Shown here in pieces: positions 8,572 to 15,985 of a stretch of DNA of 64,000 nucleotides (position 1 is the first letter of the stretch; each line of letters opens with the position of its first letter). The DNA lies in assembly GCA_046726315.1 (NCBI GenBank), contig JBKPAG010000002.1, forward strand, positions 20,370 through 84,369. The letters are read 5' to 3'. The notes under the pieces were generated by a model. That model made no database searches. It was not told the origin of the DNA and worked only from the letters and a program-made list of their open reading frames with translations. The position numbers and the translations under genes were made by a program. The stretch comes from JACVRX01 sp046726315 (GTDB taxonomy: Bacteria > Actinomycetota > Actinomycetes > Jiangellales > Jiangellaceae).

Positions 8572-10092
8572 TTAGCGGATGCGGCGCTCACCGCCGTCGA
8601 GCTCGTCGGCCATGCCGAGCACGGACACGCCGGTCGCAGCGTTCGCGCCACGGCCGATCATCTCGTAGACATCAGGACGTGACCGCCTGAGGTACCGCGC
8701 CCACCAGACGCCCAACAGGAAGAGCACGACATAGATGCCGGGCAGAATCCACCGCACTGGGTCGTCGGGTGGAACGCCGAGCAACGTCGCGTAGTTCACC
8801 ACGGCAAGGAAGACAGCGAATATCAACCCGATCGCGGAAAGCACCGGAGCGATCACCCGCCGCCAGGCGTTTTCCCCCGACGGATCACGGCCGAAGAAGA
8901 CGATCACCGCAATAGACGTGAGCGCGATCAACGTCAGAACGCCAAAGCCGCCGGTGGTGCCGGCATAGAAGAACAGATACACAACCGGGTCCCAGCCTGC
9001 CACTGCATAGATCAGGATGACGGCCAAGCCCACCACGCTCTGAATGATCGACGCCACCACAGGAGCACCTGATCGGGGAGAGGTTTGACCTAAAGCGCCG
9101 ACGAGGACCCGCTCCCGACCGAGCGCAAATGCATACCTGGCGCAGGTGTTGTGGAAAGAGATCATCGCGGCGAGTACAGACGTGACGAAGAGTACTTCTC
9201 CGATCCTCACCCACGGCCCGCCGAGGGCCATATCGGCAAGCACGAAGATGGTTCCCGGCCCGTTCTCTCGGGAGAACGCGACGATCGCATCCGGACCGGT
9301 CGCCACTGACATCGCCCACGACGACAGCAGGTAGACCAGACCGATGATTGCGATGGACACGTACGTCGCGAGCTGAATCGTGCGTCGAGGGTTGCGCGAC
9401 TCCTCGGAGTAGACAACCGCTGCCTCGAAGCCCACGAATCCAAGCACAGCGAGAATGAGAATCGCCCCTACGCCCGGCTTGAACAGATTCCCGATGGCCA
9501 GAGTGTCGAATGTGATGGTGTCGTTAGCTGCGATCCCAAGATAAGAGAAGGCGTAAATCAAGATGATCGAGATTTCTGTCAAAAGCAGGACTGCGAGCAC
9601 CATGCCGTTGATATCGACGCGCAGGACGCCGAGCGTTCCGACGATGGCCCATGCCACCAGGGCGATGACCCACCAGCTCACCGTGATGCCGAACCATCTC
9701 TCGATGAGTGGGGCAGCAGCGGCACCGACGATGCCGTAGAGCCCCACCTGGAGGGCGTTGTAGGCAAACAACGCCATCCAGGCCGCGCCAACACCGGCTG
9801 GCCTGCCCAGGCCGTGCGTGATGTACGTGTAGAAGGCTCCGGCGTTGGTGATGTGGCGTGACATGGCGACATAACCAACGCTGAACAGCGCCAGCAGCAG
9901 GGCCATCACGATGAAAGCGATCGGCATGCCGATGATGCCGGTCACCGCGAAGCCGGTGGTGACCACACCAGCGACAACTGTCAACGGTGTGGCCGCACTC
10001 AGCACGAAGAAGACGACGGCTGGAACACCGAGTCTGTTAGAAGCGAGCGTGCGCGAAACGCTGTCGGCACCCAACCGGCTCGCATGGGACAT
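8572..10092 (-). CDS. APC-superfamily amino acid/polyamine permease
   Basis: A 506-residue integral membrane protein with about 12 hydrophobic helices. The N-terminal signature (LGVPAVVFFVLSAATPLTVV, then GMPIAFIVMALLLALFSVGYVAMS and NAGAFYTYITHGLGRPAG) is that of APC-family proton or amine symporters. GFEAAVVYSEESRNPRRTI is the conserved helix-6 region and intracellular loop. ATG 10092 is chosen because AAGGAG lies 8 bases upstream; the open frame continues upstream only over the neighbouring gene. It lies 29 bases downstream of the GOLPH3-like gene and is likely in its operon. The adjacent copper amine oxidase suggests the substrate is an amine, but this is inference. Confidence 0.88.
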   Translation of the reverse strand: MSHASRLGADSVSRTLASNRLGVPAVVFFVLSAATPLTVVAGVVTTGFAVTGIIGMPIAFIVMALLLALFSVGYVAMSRHITNAGAFYTYITHGLGRPAGVGAAWMALFAYNALQVGLYGIVGAAAAPLIERWFGITVSWWVIALVAWAIVGTLGVLRVDINGMVLAVLLLTEISIILIYAFSYLGIAANDTITFDTLAIGNLFKPGVGAILILAVLGFVGFEAAVVYSEESRNPRRTIQLATYVSIAIIGLVYLLSSWAMSVATGPDAIVAFSRENGPGTIFVLADMALGGPWVRIGEVLFVTSVLAAMISFHNTCARYAFALGRERVLVGALGQTSPRSGAPVVASIIQSVVGLAVILIYAVAGWDPVVYLFFYAGTTGGFGVLTLIALTSIAVIVFFGRDPSGENAWRRVIAPVLSAIGLIFAVFLAVVNYATLLGVPPDDPVRWILPGIYVVLFLLGVWWARYLRRSRPDVYEMIGRGANAATGVSVLGMADELDGGERRIR

Positions 10093-10121
10093 GAGGGCAC
10101 TCCTTGAAATCGGTGAATTCA

Positions 10122-10748
10122 CTAATGAGGACTGAGCGTCGCGTCGCCCACTGCTGCTTCGGTGTGGGCCAAGATATCGCGGAGGGAAACCGGCAGCGAT
10201 GCCACAGCAGCCGCAATATTTCGCAACGTGACGGCATCGCCGTCCCACCACACCTGCTTGGTCAGACCGGTCACCGCGACCAGCCCGGCCAGCATCGCAT
10301 CGGAGAACTCCAACGAATCTCCCCGGCTGACGAGCAGGTTGAGCCGATCTCCCGGCCACACCGCCATGTTGAGATCGGTCGGCACATAGCGGACGACCGT
10401 TCCCCACGGTCGCTTCGTCTTGCCAACTTTGACATGACCCGCCCGGCTGAGGCGGACACCGACCCGCTCGACCGCACCCTGGGCGAAGAACGCGAGCCAT
10501 GTCCTGAGGGAACGATTCTGCCGGTCCGCGGTGAGTTGGCGGAGAACCCGATACCCCAAATCGTCTTCCGGGACTGCTTGGCCGTCGATGACGTTCAGCG
10601 TCCCGTTTGCGACGTCGAGATTGCCGTGTAAGACCAGCTCACCCAACAGCGCGCCTGCGGTTCCGAGTCCCGCGGCTCGGGCCTGGAGCCTCAGCTTGCC
10701 GGTTTGGACGTCATGGGCAACGAAGAAAAATTCATCAGCTAGTGGCAC
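10122..10748 (-). CDS. GOLPH3/VPS74-like (GPP34) family protein
   Basis: This 208-residue all-helical protein begins PLADEFFFVAHDVQTGKLRL and continues GTAGALLGELVLHGNL, both typical of bacterial GPP34 (Golgi phosphoprotein 3-like) proteins. A run KVGKTKRPWGTVVRYVPTDLN follows in the middle. Eukaryotic relatives bind phosphatidylinositol-4-phosphate and glycosyltransferase tails; the role of the bacterial proteins is unknown. Start GTG 10748 has GGGAGGTG 8 bases upstream. It is divergent from the copper amine oxidase gene and 29 bases upstream of the APC permease. Recognition of the family is firm; any role with the permease is a guess. Confidence 0.85.
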   Translation of the reverse strand: MPLADEFFFVAHDVQTGKLRLQARAAGLGTAGALLGELVLHGNLDVANGTLNVIDGQAVPEDDLGYRVLRQLTADRQNRSLRTWLAFFAQGAVERVGVRLSRAGHVKVGKTKRPWGTVVRYVPTDLNMAVWPGDRLNLLVSRGDSLEFSDAMLAGLVAVTGLTKQVWWDGDAVTLRNIAAAVASLPVSLRDILAHTEAAVGDATLSPH

Positions 10749-11150
10749 AGCGGCGACACCTCCCACCCCTCGTTGCCGATGCCAAGAAGAGTCGGACCTA
10801 CCCAAGCCTCGTCGACCGTGCCGTCGCCATACATGCCACCGGACACCGTCGCAGGCCCACCACCGCCAGGCAAGCGTGGTTCGCCAGTGCGTTTGGATGC
10901 CGGCCGCGCCTTGACTAGCGGCCGTTCTCCCGGTGTCAGGGTCAAATCCACGGCCGTAGTGTGTCGACGCGCACGGCGCAAGACAAGCCTTCCTCGCGGG
11001 TATGGCTTGGCAACACTAACGCCTAGCCTCTCGAGGGGCTGGCGGGGCCTCCCAAACGCGCATGTACTGTCCATTGATGCGACCGGTGACTGGGCACCGC
11101 TACGGACAATCGGTTTCAGTGTCCCGGGCGGCCGTGCGGAGAGGGATGAG
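10749..11150. promoter_or_regulatory. Intergenic region between divergent GPP34 and amine oxidase genes
   Basis: About 400 bases separate the two start codons. The plus-strand frame is open throughout but its translation is arginine/proline-rich and unlike amine oxidases, so I treat it as non-coding. A minus-strand frame (10739-10951, GTG start, about 70 residues) is open but lacks a ribosome site. The region must hold both promoters; TACTGT at 11067-11072 and an imperfect symmetry CCTCTCGAGGGG near 11030 are the only regulatory-looking elements seen. Confidence 0.4.
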
Positions 11151-13139
11151 ATGATCATTGCATCACCGAGTAACTCCGACACCATCAGCTCGGCCATGGG
11201 ATCGCACCCTCTTCAGCGGTTGTCCGCCCAGGAGATCCTGGCCGCCCGCGCTCTCTTGGACCGAAACGGGCTGATCACTGCCACGACGAAGTTCGCACTT
11301 CTGGGCGTAGAGGAGCCCGAGAAAACGACGGTTCTGGACTTCTCCCCGGGAGAACCCGTCGATCGCCGCGTGCGGGCTGTACTCCTGGACATCGCGACCG
11401 GCGACGCCCGAATCGTCGTGGCGTCGATCACCCGGGGCGAGATTGACTCGGCGGTGGACGTAGATCCGGCTGTCGATGGGCAGCCTGCCATCCTGCTCGA
11501 GGAGCTCGTCACCGTCGACGAGATCGTCAAGGCAGACGATGGGTGGCGCAATGCGATGGCACGTCGCGGCATCACCAACCTGGACTTGGTGCGGCCATGT
11601 CCGTTGTCGGCGGGCAACTTCGGCCTCGCCGGAGAGAAGGGTAGGCGTGTTCTGCACGTCCTGTCGTTCCTGCAGCACCGGCCCGAGGATCATTGCTGGG
11701 CACACCCGATCGACGGCGTCGTTGCCTACGTCGATCTGATCAACCGATGTGTCATCGAGTTGATCGATGACGAGGACCTGCCGGTGCCTGATGAAGAGGC
11801 GAATGTCGACGACTCGGCATACACCGGCCCACCTCGCACGAGCCTGAAGCCAATCGACATCACCCAACCGGATGGGGCGAGCTTCACGGTCAATGACGAC
11901 GTGGTGTACTGGGAGAACTGGACCTTCCGCGTCGGGTTCGATCCGCGTGAAGGCCTGGTTCTCCACCAGATCTCGCTCCGCGACGGTGATCGCGTTCGAC
12001 CGATCATATACCGCGCCTCACTCGCCGAAATGGTTGTTCCCTACGCGGACCCGAGCCCAGCCCGCTTCTGGCAGAGCTATTTCGACGCCGGGGAGTATCT
12101 GCTCGGACAGCAGGTCAACTCGCTGCAGCATGGCTGCGACTGCCTCGGCGAGATCTACTACTTCGATGCTGTCCTTGCTGACGGCGACGGCCAGCCGCGC
12201 GAGATCCCCAATGCGATATGCCTGCATGAAGAGGATTTCGGAGTGCTGTGGAAGCACACCGACATCTTCACCGAGTCGGCCGAGACCCGACGGCAACGCC
12301 GCTTGGTGATCTCCTTCTTCGTCACCGTCGGCGTCTACGACTACGGCTTCTATTGGTACCTGTATCTCGACGGCACAATCCAGCTTGAGGTCAAGGCCAC
12401 AGGCGTCGTCTTCACGTCGGCCTACCGTAAGGGCAGCCGGTACGCCAACGAGATTGCTCCCGGCCTCGGCGCGCCGTTTCACCAGCATATATATTGCGCG
12501 CGGCTCGACATGATGATCGATGGGTTGACCAACTCCGTCGAGGAGCTCGAGGCCGAGCGGGTACCAATCGGCCCGGACAATCCATACGGCAACGCATTTA
12601 CCCGCCGGGTGACCCGCCTGCACACCGAGTCTGGCGGAGCGCGTACCGCCAATCCAGTGATGGGTCGGACGTGGCGAATCTTCAACCCGGAACGGACCAA
12701 CCGCCTCGATCAACAGGTCGGATACGAACTTCGGGCCGAGGGGCAGCCGCCCCTGCTCGTCGACCCGGAGTCGTCCACGGCTCGGCGCGCCGCATTCGCG
12801 ACCAAGCATCTCTGGGTCACTCGATACGACCCGGAAGAGCGTTTTCCTGCCGGGGAACTGATAAACCAGCATCCTGGCGGTGCGGGCCTGCCGGAGTTCA
12901 CGGCCAAGAATCGGTCGATCGACGGCGAGGACATTGTCCTCTGGCACACCTTTGGGGCAGTGCATTTCCCAAGGCCAGAGGACTGGCCGGTAATGCCAGT
13001 CGATTCCTGCGGCTTCACGCTCAGACCGATCGGCTTTTTCGACCGAAACCCCACCCTCGACGTCCCAGCACACCTCGGCCACCACTGCGCACCGGAAGCC
13101 GCTGCCACCGAACCACCGGAAGAAACCCGCGCCGGCTGA
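11151..13139 (+). CDS. Copper-containing primary amine oxidase (topaquinone type)
   Basis: Oxidises primary amines to aldehydes with release of ammonia and hydrogen peroxide. The 662 residues align along their length, from memory, with Arthrobacter globiformis amine oxidase. Expected residues are present: catalytic-base Asp312 in YFDAGEYLLGQ, copper ligands His444 and His446 in GAPFHQHIY, third ligand His605 in GAVHFPRPEDWP, and Tyr396, the topaquinone precursor, in TVGVYDYGFYW. The family consensus there is NYD/EY, so the residue just before the cofactor is Val395 instead of Asn. Start ATG 11151 follows GGAGAGGG; a second ATG at 11196 is possible. No signal peptide is seen, so the enzyme is probably cytoplasmic. 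The GPP34 and permease genes are divergent from it. Confidence 0.92.
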   Translation: MIIASPSNSDTISSAMGSHPLQRLSAQEILAARALLDRNGLITATTKFALLGVEEPEKTTVLDFSPGEPVDRRVRAVLLDIATGDARIVVASITRGEIDSAVDVDPAVDGQPAILLEELVTVDEIVKADDGWRNAMARRGITNLDLVRPCPLSAGNFGLAGEKGRRVLHVLSFLQHRPEDHCWAHPIDGVVAYVDLINRCVIELIDDEDLPVPDEEANVDDSAYTGPPRTSLKPIDITQPDGASFTVNDDVVYWENWTFRVGFDPREGLVLHQISLRDGDRVRPIIYRASLAEMVVPYADPSPARFWQSYFDAGEYLLGQQVNSLQHGCDCLGEIYYFDAVLADGDGQPREIPNAICLHEEDFGVLWKHTDIFTESAETRRQRRLVISFFVTVGVYDYGFYWYLYLDGTIQLEVKATGVVFTSAYRKGSRYANEIAPGLGAPFHQHIYCARLDMMIDGLTNSVEELEAERVPIGPDNPYGNAFTRRVTRLHTESGGARTANPVMGRTWRIFNPERTNRLDQQVGYELRAEGQPPLLVDPESSTARRAAFATKHLWVTRYDPEERFPAGELINQHPGGAGLPEFTAKNRSIDGEDIVLWHTFGAVHFPRPEDWPVMPVDSCGFTLRPIGFFDRNPTLDVPAHLGHHCAPEAAATEPPEETRAG

Positions 13140-13351
13140 GAGGCGGAGCCGACGACTGACCCCCGCGCAGCATGCCCGGTCAACCGCATGTCACCGACGC
13201 CAGGACAGAGGGCTGGACGAAGGGTCGGCGGAGGCGAAAGAACGAAGCTCGGGAACGGCGCGTCCGCAAGATGAGTCAACGCGGTCTTGGACTGGCCTCC
13301 GCAGACCCATCGGCCAGCCCGCCACGGCAGCGGCATCCTGAATGGGGGCTG

Positions 13352-14530
13352 TCAACCAGCCCAGCGACCAGTGAGGAATGCAGCCGCCCAGACCGACATG
13401 AGCGGAACGCTGAGGGAGAGGTAGACCCATAGAACCCATCGCCGCCGTGCAGCAACGACCCCGAGGATGATCCAGAGCGGCCACCACAGCAACGTGGCTC
13501 GTGGGACGGAGAAGTACCAGAACGACGTCCCAAATGCCACGACCTGCAACCCGATCCAGGTCGCCTCGCCCCATCGGCGCCACATCAGCAATGTGATGGT
13601 CAGCGCGACCCCGATGATCATGGCGATGATCTCGCCGCGGAACATCCAGGCGAACTCCGGCGTCTGGGTACCGCCGAAAGCCGCGTCCCACGTGTTGGCG
13701 AAGGTTTCCCACGGTGGCGTGAAGTCGCGATGCCACTCCTCGGCCTGGGCGTGCAGCCAGGCCAGCCAATCGCCAGTGGTGGCGCGGAGATAGAGCGTCC
13801 AACCGGTCAGCGGAATGGCCGGTACCAGCAGCCAGGGCAGATCGGTCCAGCGTCTGTCCCGCGAGGTGAGCCAGTGAACACCGAGTGCCACCGCCAGGAA
13901 GACCCCGCTGACTCGTACGGTGCACCCCCCGGCCGCAAGCAGCCCTGCCAACGCCCATCTGCCGCGTCGGGCCGAAAGCCATGCCGGAATCGCCAGCCCG
14001 AGGAACAACGACTCGGTGTACGGCGCGGCCAGGAAGACCGCCACCGGTGCGAACGCCCACATGATGACGGCGAACCGACCGGTTCCGGCGCCGCCCTCGA
14101 GATCTCCGAGCCGGGCCAGGGCGACGGCGGCCACGGTTCCGGCGGCGAACGAAACGATGAGGCCCACCAACACATGCCGGATCCCCAGTTCGGCGCCCAT
14201 GGCCAACAACCCGGGAAGGGCGGGGAAGAACGCCTCGTTCGGGACACCCGTCGGCTCACCGCCGTAGCCGTACAACGCGATGCCCCAGAAATGGTGGAAG
14301 TCCCACTGCTGCCACCGGTCCAGCAGCGGCACGACCACTCCGTTGACGGCGAACAGCCAGCCCACCGCTCCAGCGACGACCCAGATGGACGCACGGCTGG
14401 CAAGCCAGGCCAGCACAGCAACGCGGTCAGTCGGGTGCACTCTGCGCAGGGCGGCCCTGATCCACTCGGTCGTGGTTGCCGGCGCCGAGCTCGCCACCTT
14501 GGGCGGAGCCGTCTCCTTTTCGTTGATCAT
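13352..14530 (-). CDS. GT-C mannosyltransferase-like integral membrane protein (PIG-V/PIG-M type)
   Basis: A 392-residue protein with roughly nine to ten hydrophobic helices. The first loop carries RWQQWDFHHFWGIALYGYGG followed by EAFFPALPGLL, the WDxxxY...FFPLYP pattern of PIG-V-like GT-C transferases that use polyprenyl-phosphate mannose. The loop Asp is the expected catalytic residue. APYTESLFLGLAIPAWL is another typical segment. The start overlaps the end of the upstream GT87 gene by 4 bases (ATGA), so the two are translationally coupled and lie in an operon behind the PBP gene. It is likely involved in glycolipid or wall-polymer mannosylation at the membrane; the acceptor is unknown. Confidence 0.8.
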   Translation of the reverse strand: MINEKETAPPKVASSAPATTTEWIRAALRRVHPTDRVAVLAWLASRASIWVVAGAVGWLFAVNGVVVPLLDRWQQWDFHHFWGIALYGYGGEPTGVPNEAFFPALPGLLAMGAELGIRHVLVGLIVSFAAGTVAAVALARLGDLEGGAGTGRFAVIMWAFAPVAVFLAAPYTESLFLGLAIPAWLSARRGRWALAGLLAAGGCTVRVSGVFLAVALGVHWLTSRDRRWTDLPWLLVPAIPLTGWTLYLRATTGDWLAWLHAQAEEWHRDFTPPWETFANTWDAAFGGTQTPEFAWMFRGEIIAMIIGVALTITLLMWRRWGEATWIGLQVVAFGTSFWYFSVPRATLLWWPLWIILGVVAARRRWVLWVYLSLSVPLMSVWAAAFLTGRWAG

Positions 14531-15945
14531 GGCGAAGAGGCGGCTTGGGGACTCGATGAGACCGCCATCCGGCGGTGATCAACCGGGGTTGGCGGGTCGC
14601 CTGGCAGCGGCATGAATCGACGGACGGGGTCCAGCTCCGGACGGAGCACATCACGGACGACGAGGGCGCACAGCCAGCCCACGCAGGCAATCCGGATGGC
14701 CGTAGCCACGGCGTAGCCGCGCGACCCGATCAGCGGGTTGTCGGCGTCGTAGATCGTCGCGAGATGCCACCACACGGCTACGAAGTACAGCACCTCACCG
14801 GCTTGCCAGATCAGCAGGTCACGCCAACGCGGCCGAGCGAGCGCCGCCAACGGCAGCAACCAAAGCGCGTACTGCGGCGACCAGACCTTGTTCGCCAGCA
14901 GGAACGCCGCAACCGCCAGGAACGCGAGCTGAGCCAGCCGGGGCGGCTCCGGCGCGACCAACGCGAGCACGACGATCAGAGCGAGCAGCGCCCCCCCGAA
15001 CAGGACGAGCACCGGGTTCAGGTTGTCCGGGACCAGCCCAGGAGAGAGCTGTTCCAGGGCGTACCAGAGGGACCCGAAGTCGGCGCCCCGGTCGGCGTTG
15101 AAGACAAAGAACTGACGCCATCCGGCCGGCGCCCATACATAGACAGGCAGGTTCACAACCACCCACGCGACGACGGCCGCGCCGGCGGTGACGGTATATC
15201 GGCCAATGGCCCGTGGCCGGTCCGGCTCTCGCATGGCCACCAGGAGCATCGGCCCGAGGAGCAGGACTGGATAGAGCTTCGCTGCACTGCCGAACCCGAT
15301 GAGCAGACCGGCCAGCAGAGGATGCTCACGGGTCCACGCCAAGATCGCAGCCGATGTCAGCGCCACCGCGAGCAGATCCCAGTTGATCGTCGCCGTCAAC
15401 AGTAAGACCGGCGACGCCGCGACCAGCATGGCGTCCCACGGCCGGCGCGGAACTGTACGGGCGGTGGCGACGACGGCAATCAGCGCGGCGATGCCCATCA
15501 GCAGCGCAGTCACGTCGAAGAACCGGACACTCTGCGACCGCAGCGACTCGCCGAGATCGGTCCGGTCTGCATCGGTCAGCGCTCTCGCGACCACCGCCGA
15601 GACCTGTATCACCACGCCGGTCGCCACCGGGTACTCGAGGGGAGCATCCCGGTAGACGAGACCGTCGGCGAGCCCGCGCTCCCGGTAGAGGAGGGCGACA
15701 TCGCTGTAGCACAGGCCAGTCCACAGCCCGCGGTTCTCCCGCCGCTCCCATCCGTCGGCGCGGCAGCCTGCGTCAGCGAGGACGCCCAGTCCCAAGACCA
15801 CACAAGCGACCGCCAGGACGACCCGGACCGGTCCCCACCACCCCTGGCCGACTGCGGCATGGCGGCCCACTGGACCGCCCACGACCTCGCTGAGCGGCTC
15901 GACCAGGGGGTCGTCACGGCTCGGCAGCGCGATCGGCGGGCTCAC
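14527..15945 (-). CDS. GT87-type (GT-C) glycosyltransferase, polyprenol-phosphate mannose dependent
   Basis: A multipass membrane protein of about 472 residues with around ten helices. The extracytoplasmic loop motif LVYRDAPLEYP(V) with preceding SDVALLYRERGL matches the GT87 (DUF2029) signature YPP/EYP found in mycobacterial PimE and arabinan/mannan transferases. AKLYPVLLLGPML and NKVWSPQYALWLLPL are further family features. The start is uncertain: GTG 15945 avoids overlap with the PBP gene, while TTG 16002 would overlap it by 17 bases; neither has a clear ribosome site. It lies between the PBP and the PIG-V-like gene, equivalent to the Rv0051 position beside ponA1 in mycobacteria. Confidence 0.82.
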   Translation of the reverse strand: MSPPIALPSRDDPLVEPLSEVVGGPVGRHAAVGQGWWGPVRVVLAVACVVLGLGVLADAGCRADGWERRENRGLWTGLCYSDVALLYRERGLADGLVYRDAPLEYPVATGVVIQVSAVVARALTDADRTDLGESLRSQSVRFFDVTALLMGIAALIAVVATARTVPRRPWDAMLVAASPVLLLTATINWDLLAVALTSAAILAWTREHPLLAGLLIGFGSAAKLYPVLLLGPMLLVAMREPDRPRAIGRYTVTAGAAVVAWVVVNLPVYVWAPAGWRQFFVFNADRGADFGSLWYALEQLSPGLVPDNLNPVLVLFGGALLALIVVLALVAPEPPRLAQLAFLAVAAFLLANKVWSPQYALWLLPLAALARPRWRDLLIWQAGEVLYFVAVWWHLATIYDADNPLIGSRGYAVATAIRIACVGWLCALVVRDVLRPELDPVRRFMPLPGDPPTPVDHRRMAVSSSPQAASSP

Positions 15946-15985
15946 CTGGGCGACGTTAGCCGCACACCCTTCACCCGGTGGAGGC

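Noticed and set aside
10739..10951. Minus-strand small frame of about 70 residues upstream of the GPP34 gene
   Set aside because: Composition is passable, but there is no ribosome site, no recognisable family, and it sits in the divergent promoter region overlapping the well-supported GPP34 start.
10773..11150. N-terminal extension of the copper amine oxidase
   Set aside because: The added 126 residues are Arg/Pro-rich and unlike any amine oxidase; the ATG at 11151 has a ribosome site and gives the expected length.
13140..13351. Possible gene or terminator between amine oxidase and GT-C gene
   Set aside because: No strong hairpin and no natural reading frame; the long minus-strand frame extending from here is a shadow of the GT-C gene.
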